The notes under the pieces: generated by a model | Database searches by the model: none | The model's input: the letters and a program-made list of their open reading frames with translations, nothing else | Told to the model about the DNA's origin: nothing | Program-made: the position numbers and the translations under genes | In this document: piece after piece, positions 42,642 through 51,379 of the stretch | Numbering within the stretch: the stretch's first letter is position 1 | Layout of the letters: each line of letters begins with the position of its first letter | Source of the DNA: Eutrophovita brisbanensis | Lineage (GTDB): Bacteria; Pseudomonadota; Gammaproteobacteria; Burkholderiales; Eutrophovitaceae | Length of the DNA stretch: 64,000 bases | Direction of reading: 5' to 3' | NCBI GenBank assembly: GCA_038147395.1 | Contig: JAYQTM010000001.1 | Location: 682,001 to 746,000 of the forward strand

Positions 42642-44303
42642 ATGAGTGACGTCGTTACTCCGAGACCCGCAGCAACAGTGGTATTGGTTCGGGATGGGCA
42701 ACAAGGCATGGAAATTTTACTTGCCGAGAAAACTCAAAAAGTGAATTTTGCAGCTGGTGCTTTCGTGTTTCCCGGAGGGGCTGTCGATGTTACTGATTCG
42801 CCGAAGTACTTTGGTCAATCGATACGTCTTTCTACTGAATACGCGAATCAACGGTTGGGTATAAAGACTGGTGCCATTGATTACTGGATCGCTGCGATTC
42901 GTGAGTGTTTTGAGGAGGTCGGGGTTTTGTTTTCGATGCCAAAACAAAATTCAGCGCCAGATTCAGCAACCGACACTGAGATGCTTCGGGCTCGATTGCG
43001 CGCTCAGATGCTTTCCGGTGACTGTGAGTTTCACGAGTTACTCAATAATGAAGGACTCGACCCAGCTGTTGACGAGTTGCACTATTTAAGCCATTGGATT
43101 ACGCAAGCTGGGCGTCCTCGACGATATGACACGAGGTTTTTCATCGCTAAAGTCCCAGATAATCAATCCGTATCGCACGATGGTGGAGAGTTGGTCAGTC
43201 ACAGATGGTTGACTGCAAAAGAGGCATTGAATTTAAACTCTCAGGGTGAGATTAATCTCATGTTCCCGACGTACAAGACGTTAGAACAACTACTGGAATT
43301 TAAGTCAGTCGATGAGGCGATAGATTACGCAAAATCCGACAAGCCGATGAAGCCGATGAACCCTAAGGTGAGTGTTGGTGTTGGTGGGAAAAAACTGTTG
43401 CTGCCAGGGGATTTTGCATATACGGAAGTCAGTAAGCTCGATCCAATGCAAAAAGGCACTGCGTCCAGAGAAATACATCCAAACGAACCAATTACGATTC
43501 ACAATGGTGTTATTCGCTTGACTGCCTCAAATTCTAGTGTCATGACGGGGCCAGGAACAAATACTTATATTTTGGGTAATCAGAGTGACGGTTATATCGT
43601 GATTGACCCAGGTCCTAATGAGACGGTTCACCTCGAGTTGATTCGTGAATTAACCAAAGATTGTATTGACAGCGTGGTGTGCACGCACACTCACCTTGAT
43701 CATTCTCCAGGTGCGACGTATCTGAAACAAAAAACTGGTGCAAAGCTAGTCGGTTATTTACCTAGGTTTCAAGAAAGACAAGATGCGACATTTATTCCAG
43801 ATATTGATCTACATGATGGCTTACGTTTAGCGAGTGGGAACACCGTTTTGAATGCAATTCATACCCCTGGCCATGCGTCCAATCATTTTTGTTTTCTGAT
43901 GGAGGGGGCCCAGATACTCTTCACCGGTGATCACATCATGCAAGGGTCCACGGTGGTGATTAACCCGCCGGATGGTGACATGATTCAATATTTAAAATCG
44001 TTAAGGCGACTGACGAACTTTGAGGTCAAGTGGGTCGCGCCCGGACATGGCTTTTTAATGGATGACCTCCCTGAAATCGTTGATAGATTATTGATCCACA
44101 GAAGGAAGAGAGAACTAAAAATCATAAGCGCGATGCAACGACTAGAGTCTGGTGCCCTAGGGGATATCGTTACTGACGCGTACGATGATGTAGACGAGAA
44201 ACTGCACGCTCTCGCGCAGCGCTCTCTCTTGGCTCATTTGATCAAATTGGAGAGCGAGGGGCGTGTTCAGAAGTGTGACGAGACTTGGGGTTGGTTAGGG
44301 TGA
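42642..44303 (+). CDS. Nudix (NUDT19-like) - metallo-beta-lactamase (LACTB2-like) fusion
   Basis: The 553-residue protein joins two hydrolases. Residues 1 to about 225 are a Nudix domain with FPGGAVDV near residue 43 and the box core AIRECFEEVGVLF near 85-97; about 35 residues are inserted inside the Nudix box, as in NUDT19-type CoA diphosphatases. Residues about 285-553 are a metallo-beta-lactamase domain: TGPGTNTYILG, CTHTHLDHSPGA with His349, His351, Asp353 and His354, TPGHASNH, FTGDHIMQGSTVVI and APGHG, as in LACTB2-like proteins. A helical C-terminus follows. Both halves keep their catalytic residues. A role in CoA-ester or nucleotide turnover is inferred. Confidence 0.87.
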   Translation: MSDVVTPRPAATVVLVRDGQQGMEILLAEKTQKVNFAAGAFVFPGGAVDVTDSPKYFGQSIRLSTEYANQRLGIKTGAIDYWIAAIRECFEEVGVLFSMPKQNSAPDSATDTEMLRARLRAQMLSGDCEFHELLNNEGLDPAVDELHYLSHWITQAGRPRRYDTRFFIAKVPDNQSVSHDGGELVSHRWLTAKEALNLNSQGEINLMFPTYKTLEQLLEFKSVDEAIDYAKSDKPMKPMNPKVSVGVGGKKLLLPGDFAYTEVSKLDPMQKGTASREIHPNEPITIHNGVIRLTASNSSVMTGPGTNTYILGNQSDGYIVIDPGPNETVHLELIRELTKDCIDSVVCTHTHLDHSPGATYLKQKTGAKLVGYLPRFQERQDATFIPDIDLHDGLRLASGNTVLNAIHTPGHASNHFCFLMEGAQILFTGDHIMQGSTVVINPPDGDMIQYLKSLRRLTNFEVKWVAPGHGFLMDDLPEIVDRLLIHRRKRELKIISAMQRLESGALGDIVTDAYDDVDEKLHALAQRSLLAHLIKLESEGRVQKCDETWGWLG

Positions 44304-44333
44304 GGTTTGCTTGTGGCGTTGTGAAGTATCACT

Positions 44334-45491
44334 TTAGCGCCTATGTTTTTCTTTTCTTAGGATAAATATCACACCGGCTAATGCGATGAATGTGACGGTC
44401 CAAAAAATCGCAGAAGTTCCCAGCGCTGTTCCAAATGCCCCAAATATGATGGGCAGTAGTACCTGATTACCGTGAATAACTGTGAGTCTTAGTCCCAGCG
44501 CCTCGGCAACGCGGTTATGGGGAGCAGTTGTGTGCACTAGGGTCATGATGTTGGGTTGCGCTGCTCCAAGACCAAGCCCGAGGATCAACGCGATACCCAG
44601 GAACGCCGCATAGCTTTTCACGAACGGAAATAGGAAGAAGCAACACGATACGCACCCGAGCGTACCCAGTAGAACTTGCCACTCGGTAGTGAACTTCCGG
44701 ACGGTTGGCATGAAGATGCGTATTGCAAAGGTTGCAACGGCAAATGCGCCGAAGATTCCCCCGATTTTAGAGGCGGAAAAACCAATTTGCGCACCGTGAA
44801 TAGGGATGACAAAGTTCTGCAAATCCCAACACATGGAAATGATTCCAGTGACGATCAATACATCTCGTAAATCAGTGAATCGCAAGAGTTGGAATGGGTT
44901 ATTCCCTTTTCTGAGTTTACTTGGAGGACTATTTTTATGTTTCGGTTTCTGTCCGAAACATAAAAAGATGAGTGCAACGATGCTTGATATTATCGGTATC
45001 AAGAACGCTGGACGATGCGACACAGCGTCGATGATGATGCCGGACAGAATGGGACCAACGAACCCTGATACAGATACACCCATGGCGAACCAGGAGAAAA
45101 CGGTCGACCGATCTTCTGGTTTGCTTGATTCTCCAAGATGTTGTTGCATCGATAAAATCGACAGGGTGAAACCAGTTCCAACGAGTGTTGCGCTGACTAA
45201 TAACGGAGCTAAATCAGCAGTCTGATACGAGAACATGAGTGGAAAGAGAGCGCCAACGATTAAGAGAATAATTCCAGTTATCGTTGGGGATAAGGGTCCT
45301 GATTGGTCGATCCAGCGTCCGATTCGAACTGAGATCAGCATCGGTATTAAGGAGAAAAGGGAGAGTATTGTGCCGATTGTGAACGTAGAGGCATCTTTAT
45401 CAATTGCATATAAAGATGTTGTAAATCGCGTCGAAATGAATGCCAGGTGAGTTAGGACTCCAATCGATATGAATCTTATTGTTTGGAACAA
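44334..45491 (-). CDS. Major facilitator superfamily transporter
   Basis: The 385-residue inner-membrane protein has about twelve hydrophobic helices and the MFS loop signature SVRIGRWIDQSG between helices 2 and 3. It begins with TTG inside the last codons of the molybdopterin oxidoreductase (16-base overlap), with no nearby ATG that keeps helix 1, so it appears translationally coupled. Its substrate is unknown but probably relates to the oxidoreductase reaction. Confidence 0.8.
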   Translation of the reverse strand: MFQTIRFISIGVLTHLAFISTRFTTSLYAIDKDASTFTIGTILSLFSLIPMLISVRIGRWIDQSGPLSPTITGIILLIVGALFPLMFSYQTADLAPLLVSATLVGTGFTLSILSMQQHLGESSKPEDRSTVFSWFAMGVSVSGFVGPILSGIIIDAVSHRPAFLIPIISSIVALIFLCFGQKPKHKNSPPSKLRKGNNPFQLLRFTDLRDVLIVTGIISMCWDLQNFVIPIHGAQIGFSASKIGGIFGAFAVATFAIRIFMPTVRKFTTEWQVLLGTLGCVSCCFFLFPFVKSYAAFLGIALILGLGLGAAQPNIMTLVHTTAPHNRVAEALGLRLTVIHGNQVLLPIIFGAFGTALGTSAIFWTVTFIALAGVIFILRKEKHRR

Positions 45492-47539
45492 AATATGTTT
45501 TTTTCTGTAGTTTTCGCGATCCGGATTTTTACGTTTGATACGAATGAAGATTGCCCAGAGGATACGGGAGTTATGCGTATTGCATTGTTGCCAATCACTG
45601 AGTCTGATTGAGTAATCTGATTAAGGCCTTGCCATCCGGAGCGAGACCACAAAACACCACGTGGTATCTCTTCCGACAGTTTGACGCTTGTTGTGAATTC
45701 TCCGAGTTCGTTATAGATGACGACGACATCCGCATCGTCCACGCCAAGAGATGTTGCGTCCTCTCTATTCATGGTAATCACGGGTTGTTGATCGTGTTGT
45801 TTCATTGAAGGAATTGCGCGTCCGTGGTTATAGAACGCATGAAAGTGATCCATTGTTCTCCCAAACGTTAGCGTGTAAGACTGCTCGTTTATGGCATCAT
45901 GTGGCTGAGTCGGTAGGTTAGAGATTGGAATTGGCGCCAGGTTATGCTCCTCTGCGCGACGTGACCAGAGTTCTAATTTTTGGGTCGGTGTATCGAAAAC
46001 GAATTCTGGATGAGAGGTAGTTCCGACCTTCAACTCGCCGTGCCCACCATTTTTTCTCAGCTCTTCAATATTGAGCGAATTATCGGAAATTTCACGTATT
46101 GCGTGATCAACCAGTGTTTCCGCGTTGTGCCAAATATTAAAGTCGGTCAAGTCGAGTCTGCTGGATAATTCTGAAAGAATGTCGTACACGGACTTAGCCT
46201 CGCCGATCGGCTTTTGTATTTGTTCCATTAGGTGCAAGTGGTTTTCCGTGCGTTTGCAACCGATCTCTTCCAACCACGTTGTCGAGGGAAGTAATAGATG
46301 TGCGTATTCCTTTGATGTCTCGTTAGTGAATAAGTCGTGACAGACAATGAGTGGTAAGTTTCTCAATCCTTTTTTAAGCTCGTTAGTGTTTGCGAATGAA
46401 GATGCGATGTTTGATCCGAAAAGAAACAGCGAGTCTATTTCTTTATCGTTTAATTTTTGAAGAAAGTTGGCCATTTGAAGAGTGGCCTCACTTGAGCCTT
46501 CATATTTCTTCCGGGCAGAAATATCTAAAAATCTCGAACCATGAGGCCAACCGCCATGTCGCGGACCGAGACCTGCACCAGGCCTGCCTACTTGACCAGT
46601 CAGAGCGGGTAAGGATGAGATGGCGCGTGACGCATTCCACCCATTACTCCCCTTATGCATTGAGCTTCCGCCAAGCATAATGCAGCTTGAACCAGCTGAT
46701 GCATATTGTCTCGCTAATGATTGAATTTGGCTCGTTGTTATCCCGGTATTTGATGCGATATCGTCAAGATCACACTCCACCAAATAATTTTTCAATTGAT
46801 CGAATCCAATGGTGTGTTTTTGGATGAATTGTTCATTAATTAGATTCTCCTCCACGATGACGCACATTAATCCGACTGCGAGTGCGGCATCAGTTCCGGG
46901 ACGTATGACATAGTTTTCATCACATTTTTTAGTTGTCTGATTTCCTCTGACATCAATCGAGATTAATGTTGCACCGCGTTTTTTCGCGGCGAGCACATGC
47001 TGGGCAGTCAGCGGTTGACTTGAGAAATCTGCGCCCCACATAATGATGAGGTCTGAGTGATTGGCGAGTTCAATTCCTGATGTTGTTTCGGTCAGTCCAG
47101 TGAGATGTAGTCCAAATGCGCCGAGCCCCCAGCAAATGATGGAGGGATCCCAGAATAATGCGCCACATTGATTGGCGAACCGATTGATCAGTTGGGGGTA
47201 TATGCGGGTACCATAGTTGTTCGACATTGCTCCATGACCGGCCCATAGGGCAGCACGTCTCGGATTTTTGAGGCCTTGATACATGAGATCAAACGCATCT
47301 GCCCAAGGAATTCTCGAAAACTCATCGTGGATGCTTTCGCGATAAAGCGGGTGTAGGACCCTCTGCGGACTGTGCGGAATTTCCGCGCTCGCTTTCCCTC
47401 GGCCACATATGAATCCTTTACTACACGGATTTTTCTCATCGCCCGTGACAGATACAACTCGATTGTTTTCAATATTGACCTCGACCCCACAAAGAGTCGG
47501 ATGACAATTCATCGGGCACATGGTACGAAATGTCGTCAT
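45476..47539 (-). CDS. Single-subunit molybdopterin (bis-MGD) oxidoreductase
   Basis: The 687-residue protein belongs to the DMSO reductase/formate dehydrogenase superfamily. An N-terminal [4Fe-4S] motif is formed by Cys8, Cys12 and Cys17 in CPMNCHPTLC and Cys45 in GFICGRG. The molybdenum ligand is probably the Cys near residue 136 in DPSIICWGLGAFG. The middle has MLGGSSMHKGSNG and the C-terminal molybdopterin-binding domain starts near LTFGRTMDHFHAFY. There is no Tat signal and no partner subunit gene, so it should be cytoplasmic. It lies after an exported rhodanese and overlaps an MFS gene; the substrate cannot be named. Confidence 0.88.
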   Translation of the reverse strand: MTTFRTMCPMNCHPTLCGVEVNIENNRVVSVTGDEKNPCSKGFICGRGKASAEIPHSPQRVLHPLYRESIHDEFSRIPWADAFDLMYQGLKNPRRAALWAGHGAMSNNYGTRIYPQLINRFANQCGALFWDPSIICWGLGAFGLHLTGLTETTSGIELANHSDLIIMWGADFSSQPLTAQHVLAAKKRGATLISIDVRGNQTTKKCDENYVIRPGTDAALAVGLMCVIVEENLINEQFIQKHTIGFDQLKNYLVECDLDDIASNTGITTSQIQSLARQYASAGSSCIMLGGSSMHKGSNGWNASRAISSLPALTGQVGRPGAGLGPRHGGWPHGSRFLDISARKKYEGSSEATLQMANFLQKLNDKEIDSLFLFGSNIASSFANTNELKKGLRNLPLIVCHDLFTNETSKEYAHLLLPSTTWLEEIGCKRTENHLHLMEQIQKPIGEAKSVYDILSELSSRLDLTDFNIWHNAETLVDHAIREISDNSLNIEELRKNGGHGELKVGTTSHPEFVFDTPTQKLELWSRRAEEHNLAPIPISNLPTQPHDAINEQSYTLTFGRTMDHFHAFYNHGRAIPSMKQHDQQPVITMNREDATSLGVDDADVVVIYNELGEFTTSVKLSEEIPRGVLWSRSGWQGLNQITQSDSVIGNNAIRITPVSSGQSSFVSNVKIRIAKTTEKNIFCSKQ

Positions 47540-47561
47540 GGTTGGGTGAGAGGACGCCCCC

Positions 47562-47993
47562 TTATTTTTCTGCTGTCATGCCGGCGGATAGCATTTGAAT
47601 GAATCCTCCTTCGATCACGGGGATTGCTTTATACCCAAGGTGATTCATATATTTCGATGCTGCGATCGCGCGTCCGCCGGATGCGCAGTAAACAATAACA
47701 GGCGAATTCTTGTCAGTAATAACACTCTCGAGATCAGCCTTAAATCGTTTCAAAGGCAAGTGTTTCGCGCCTTTGATATGACCATTAAGCCACTCCTTGT
47801 CTGTTCTGACATCGAGGAATATTGTGGTAGCCGTATCGAACTCACTGGCCTCATTTGGTTTCAGGCTGATCCGATCGTTCAACGCGTATTCCTGTGCGTT
47901 GGAAATTGTGAATGTAAACATCAAAGCAAGAGATAAAAAAAGATACTTGAAAGTTTTCCTCGTCGACCTATGTTGCATTCGATGTCTATTCAT
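47562..47993 (-). CDS. Exported rhodanese-domain protein
   Basis: From the ATG at 47993 the 143-residue protein has a basic N-terminus, a hydrophobic signal (KYLFLSLALMFTFTISNAQ) and one rhodanese domain with FLDVRTDKEWLNGHIKGAKHLP and the active-site loop VYCASGGRAIAA (Cys near residue 103), ending VIEGGF. It should act in the periplasm in sulfane-sulfur transfer. The frame continues upstream; the start chosen overlaps the SDR gene by eight bases. The molybdopterin enzyme starts 22 bases after its stop. Confidence 0.85.
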   Translation of the reverse strand: MNRHRMQHRSTRKTFKYLFLSLALMFTFTISNAQEYALNDRISLKPNEASEFDTATTIFLDVRTDKEWLNGHIKGAKHLPLKRFKADLESVITDKNSPVIVYCASGGRAIAASKYMNHLGYKAIPVIEGGFIQMLSAGMTAEK

Positions 47994-48768
47994 GTGATTG
48001 GGTCCTGAGTCCGCCATAAGTATTCCACGTCGTAGCTACCAGCCAACCACAATCGACGGGAAGGTTAACCCCAGTGATTGCTGCCGCATCGTCGCTGATA
48101 AGAAATGCTGCCGCTGTTCCGATTTCTTCCGCATTGACCATCCGGCCTAGCGCGTTCGACGTCAGCAAATCGATATCTCGTTCACCTGAGTCAATCGCAT
48201 GTTGAAGAGCTGGAGTAACTGTGTGTCCAGGCGATATCGCGTTAACCCTAATTCCATGGGGACCCCATTCGGCAGCCAGGCACTCGGTCATCGCAACCAC
48301 TGCTGCCTTCGCCGGCGCATAGGAATGAAGCGGGACAGATCTATGGGCTGTAATCGAAGCAATATTCGTAATGGTGCCGTAGCCTCGTTTGATCATGGCG
48401 CGAGAAAAAGCGAGCGAAGTTAGGTAAGTCCCGCGTTGATCCACTTGAACGATGTCGTCCCATGTCTCCATCGATAATTGTTGCGGAGGTAGCGGCTGTT
48501 GGATAATTCCCGCACAGTTGATGAGGTGCTGTACAGCGCCAAGTTCCTGCTCGATTTGATTGGCCACTCGATGCACCTGCTCATCGTTTGTGACGTCAAT
48601 TTTGTAGAACGTTCCCCCGAGCTCACGAGAGACGGTTTCGCCTTGCTCATTGATATCAGCAACCACTATTTTGTATCCACGTTTGGCTAGAACTGTGGCA
48701 CAGGCAGCGCCGATTCCACTGGCACCCCCAGTGACGACGACAATAGATTCGGAACTCGTAGATTTCAT
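47986..48768 (-). CDS. Short-chain dehydrogenase/reductase
   Basis: A 260-residue SDR with VVTGGASGIGAACATVLAKRG near residue 11, VADINEQ with an Asp that suggests NAD preference, LINCAGIIQQ near 84, the Ser in NIASITAH and the catalytic Tyr-x3-Lys in HSYAPAKAAV near 153, then VNAISPGHTVTPAL. It is first in the minus-strand operon SDR - rhodanese - molybdopterin oxidoreductase - MFS, and diverges from the mmsB-like gene. The substrate is unknown. Confidence 0.9.
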   Translation of the reverse strand: MKSTSSESIVVVTGGASGIGAACATVLAKRGYKIVVADINEQGETVSRELGGTFYKIDVTNDEQVHRVANQIEQELGAVQHLINCAGIIQQPLPPQQLSMETWDDIVQVDQRGTYLTSLAFSRAMIKRGYGTITNIASITAHRSVPLHSYAPAKAAVVAMTECLAAEWGPHGIRVNAISPGHTVTPALQHAIDSGERDIDLLTSNALGRMVNAEEIGTAAAFLISDDAAAITGVNLPVDCGWLVATTWNTYGGLRTQSHE

Positions 48769-48878
48769 ATGTTTGAATTTTGAAGCAATTGGAAACGAGT
48801 GTATAACGATTTTATATCTATTCGAATCGAGCGGGCTTATCTCTCTCGAGTTGTTAATTTCTATTCGGTGTTTTCAAT

Positions 48879-49755
48879 ATGAAAAAAAAGATCAAAGTGG
48901 GATGCCTTGGAGCAGGGGTACTCGGTGCCGCAATCATTGAGCGGCTCATTGCCAGTGATTTCGAGGTGCAAATGTGGAACCGAGATAGACTCAAACTTAA
49001 ACCGTTAGAACTACTCGGGGGGAAGATTCTGCCGAACCCGAAATCAGTTGCTGAATGCGCTGACGTTGTCATTATTTGTGTGACAGATCACGTGGCGGTT
49101 AAAGAGCTATTGTATGGCGACGATGGACTATTCGCTGCCAATCAAATCATTCCCGATGTGATTATTGATATGTCCACTTGTGATGTGAATGAAACAAAGC
49201 GTATTGCAGATGACGTGAGAACTAAGCATGGCATTCTGTGGCTTGATGCGCCGATTTCTGGCGGTGCTCCGGCTGCTCGAGAGGGACGTATGACCATCAT
49301 GGTCGGCGGAGATCAGGCAGCGTTTGAGTCTGTTGCACCGATTTGGTCGAGTTTGGGTGGGCAGGTCACGCGGATGGGCGACTCTGGTTCTGGTCAAGCC
49401 ACCAAAATGATCAATCAGTTATTGGTATCGAGCGGCTTGGTCATTCTGGCAGAGGCATGCGCATTGGCGGAAACTTTGGGTATTGACGTCGTAAAAATTC
49501 CAAGTGCTCTTACAAGGTGGGCGTGCTGATTCGTATCAGCTTCAGGAAATGTTTCCTAAAATGGCCCGATCGGAGCACACAATTACTGCGACCGCGAATA
49601 TCATGCTAAAGGACCTCTCGATGATTGCGAACTTATTTCAAGAAAATGGTCTCGATCTTTCGATGGTCCGTGAAACCAAGCGTGCGTTTAGCGCTCTAAA
49701 AGATCGCGGTTGGGGAGATCGAGATACGAGCGAACTCATCAATCTCTATCGATGA
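48879..49755 (+). pseudogene. 3-hydroxyisobutyrate dehydrogenase-like gene with a frameshift
   Basis: Two overlapping frames give one complete beta-hydroxyacid dehydrogenase. The first (48879-49529) has GCLGAGVLGAAIIERL for NAD(P), DAPISGGAPAAREG and the catalytic Lys in GQATKMINQLL, then ends TRWAC. The second frame continues the family sequence QGGRADSYQLQEMFPKM to a stop at 49755. The switch is at about 49509-49513, where CTTACAAGG carries one base too many; with one base removed the protein reads SALQGGRADS as in relatives, about 291 residues. There is no homopolymer at the site. It could be a real lesion, an assembly error or, less likely, programmed frameshifting. The adjacent mmsA gene suggests valine or beta-amino-acid catabolism. 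Confidence 0.87.
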
Positions 49756-49776
49756 GTTCGATGTCTTCATTCGGTT

Positions 49777-51270
49777 TTACTTCATCACGGGCATTGTAAA
49801 TTCTGCTCCTTGTCTAATGCCAGTAGGCCAGCGCGTGGTGATGGTTTTTAAATGAGTATAAAACCGAACTCCCTCTGGGCCGTATGCGTAGTGGTCACCA
49901 AATAGCGATCGTTTCCAGCCACCAAAGCTGTGGAACGCCATAGGGACCGGTATGGGAACATTAATGCCGATCATGCCGACTTCGATTCGCGATGAAAATT
50001 CTCTCGCGGAGTCTCCGTCTCTCGTAAATAGTGAAACTCCGTTTCCAAATTCATGAGCATTAATCAGGTCGACTGCGGCGGTGAAGTCAGGCACACGAAC
50101 AATAGAGAGCACTGGCCCAAAAATTTCTTCCTTGTAAATCGTCATGTCAGGTTTAACATGGTCAAAAAGACAGCCGCCAATAAAGAATCCCTCTTGATGA
50201 TCCTCCACTGACACGTTCCTACCATCCACGATTAGTTCTGCTCCGCCGGCGACTCCTAAATCGACGTAACTTCGAACTTTATCCAAATGTGCGGCTGAAA
50301 CTAGCGGCCCCATGTCCGGTTCGTTAACTAAGCCGTTCCCCACCTTTAAGGCTTTGACTCGGTCTGATAGCTTTTCGACGAGTTTGTCGCCAATATCTCC
50401 TACCGCGACACCCACAGATATTGCCATACAGCGTTCACCCGCAGACCCGTACGCAGCGCCAATTAGTGCGTCGACTGCTTGATCGATATCCGCATCTGGC
50501 ATGACGACGAGATGATTTTTTGCACCCCCCAAAGCTTGGACACGCTTACCGTGCTGACTTCCTTTTTGGTAGACGTACTCAGCAATGGGTGTGGAGCCTA
50601 CAAAGCTCACGGCACTGACCCTAGGGTCAGTCAACAGCGTGTCAACCGAGACCTTATCACCTTGAATCACGTTAAACACACCATCTGGAAGCCCTGCCTC
50701 TTTCAGTAGTTCTGCCATGAATATGCTGGCTGAGGGATCTTTCTCTGATGGCTTCAGTACAAACGTGTTTCCACAGGCAATAGCCATCGGATACATCCAC
50801 ATGGGAACCATGCATGGAAAATTAAATGGTGTGATGCCTGCACAAACGCCGATGGGTTGTCGCATTGAGTGACTGTCGATTCCCGTGCCCACCTGCTCCG
50901 TGAATTCACCCTTAAGTAACTGTGGTATGCCACAAGCAAACTCGACGACCTCTAGGCCCCGCGCTATTTCACCCTTAGCATCGGAAAATACTTTGCCGTG
51001 TTCTCTAGTGATGATCTCTGCAAGCTCGTCGGTCCGTTGTTCAATCAATTCTTTAAATTTGAACATCACTCGCGCTCGCTTAAGGGGAGGGGTCTTCGAC
51101 CAAGAGGTAAGCGCATTTTTCGCTGCCTCAATCGCCAGAGATGTTTCTTCTTCAGTTGCGAACGCTACTTTTGCGCTGATTTCGCCGGTAGCAGGATTGA
51201 AAACATCCCCGTTGTTCTTTCCCGAGCCGTTAACTTGTTGCCCATTGATGTAGTGTGGGATTATTTTCAT
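49777..51270 (-). CDS. mmsA: CoA-acylating (methyl)malonate-semialdehyde dehydrogenase
   Basis: The 497-residue aldehyde dehydrogenase converts methylmalonate semialdehyde or malonate semialdehyde to propionyl- or acetyl-CoA. It has the MmsA-type start IPHYINGQ, REHGKVFSDAKGE near 90, PFNFPCMVPMWMYPMA near 148, QALGGAKNHLVVMPDAD and the catalytic Cys281 in GSAGERCMAIS. Ribosome binding site AGGAG precedes the ATG. It is last in an aminotransferase - M81 - mmsA series and faces the mmsB-like gene with 21 bases between stops. Confidence 0.93.
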   Translation of the reverse strand: MKIIPHYINGQQVNGSGKNNGDVFNPATGEISAKVAFATEEETSLAIEAAKNALTSWSKTPPLKRARVMFKFKELIEQRTDELAEIITREHGKVFSDAKGEIARGLEVVEFACGIPQLLKGEFTEQVGTGIDSHSMRQPIGVCAGITPFNFPCMVPMWMYPMAIACGNTFVLKPSEKDPSASIFMAELLKEAGLPDGVFNVIQGDKVSVDTLLTDPRVSAVSFVGSTPIAEYVYQKGSQHGKRVQALGGAKNHLVVMPDADIDQAVDALIGAAYGSAGERCMAISVGVAVGDIGDKLVEKLSDRVKALKVGNGLVNEPDMGPLVSAAHLDKVRSYVDLGVAGGAELIVDGRNVSVEDHQEGFFIGGCLFDHVKPDMTIYKEEIFGPVLSIVRVPDFTAAVDLINAHEFGNGVSLFTRDGDSAREFSSRIEVGMIGINVPIPVPMAFHSFGGWKRSLFGDHYAYGPEGVRFYTHLKTITTRWPTGIRQGAEFTMPVMK

Positions 51271-51379
51271 TCTTTCTCCTGATTATCACTGCATTTCTTT
51301 TGAATTGGTACTCGAGTTTAGCGTTTACGCCACGTTTTTACAGATTGTTTTGGATGCGCGCTGCCCGAACGCTCTTGAT

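Noticed and set aside
49500..49530. Programmed +1 frameshift in the mmsB-like gene
   Set aside because: CTT is a slippery codon in known cases, but there is no stop or rare codon next to it and no upstream Shine-Dalgarno-like stimulator.
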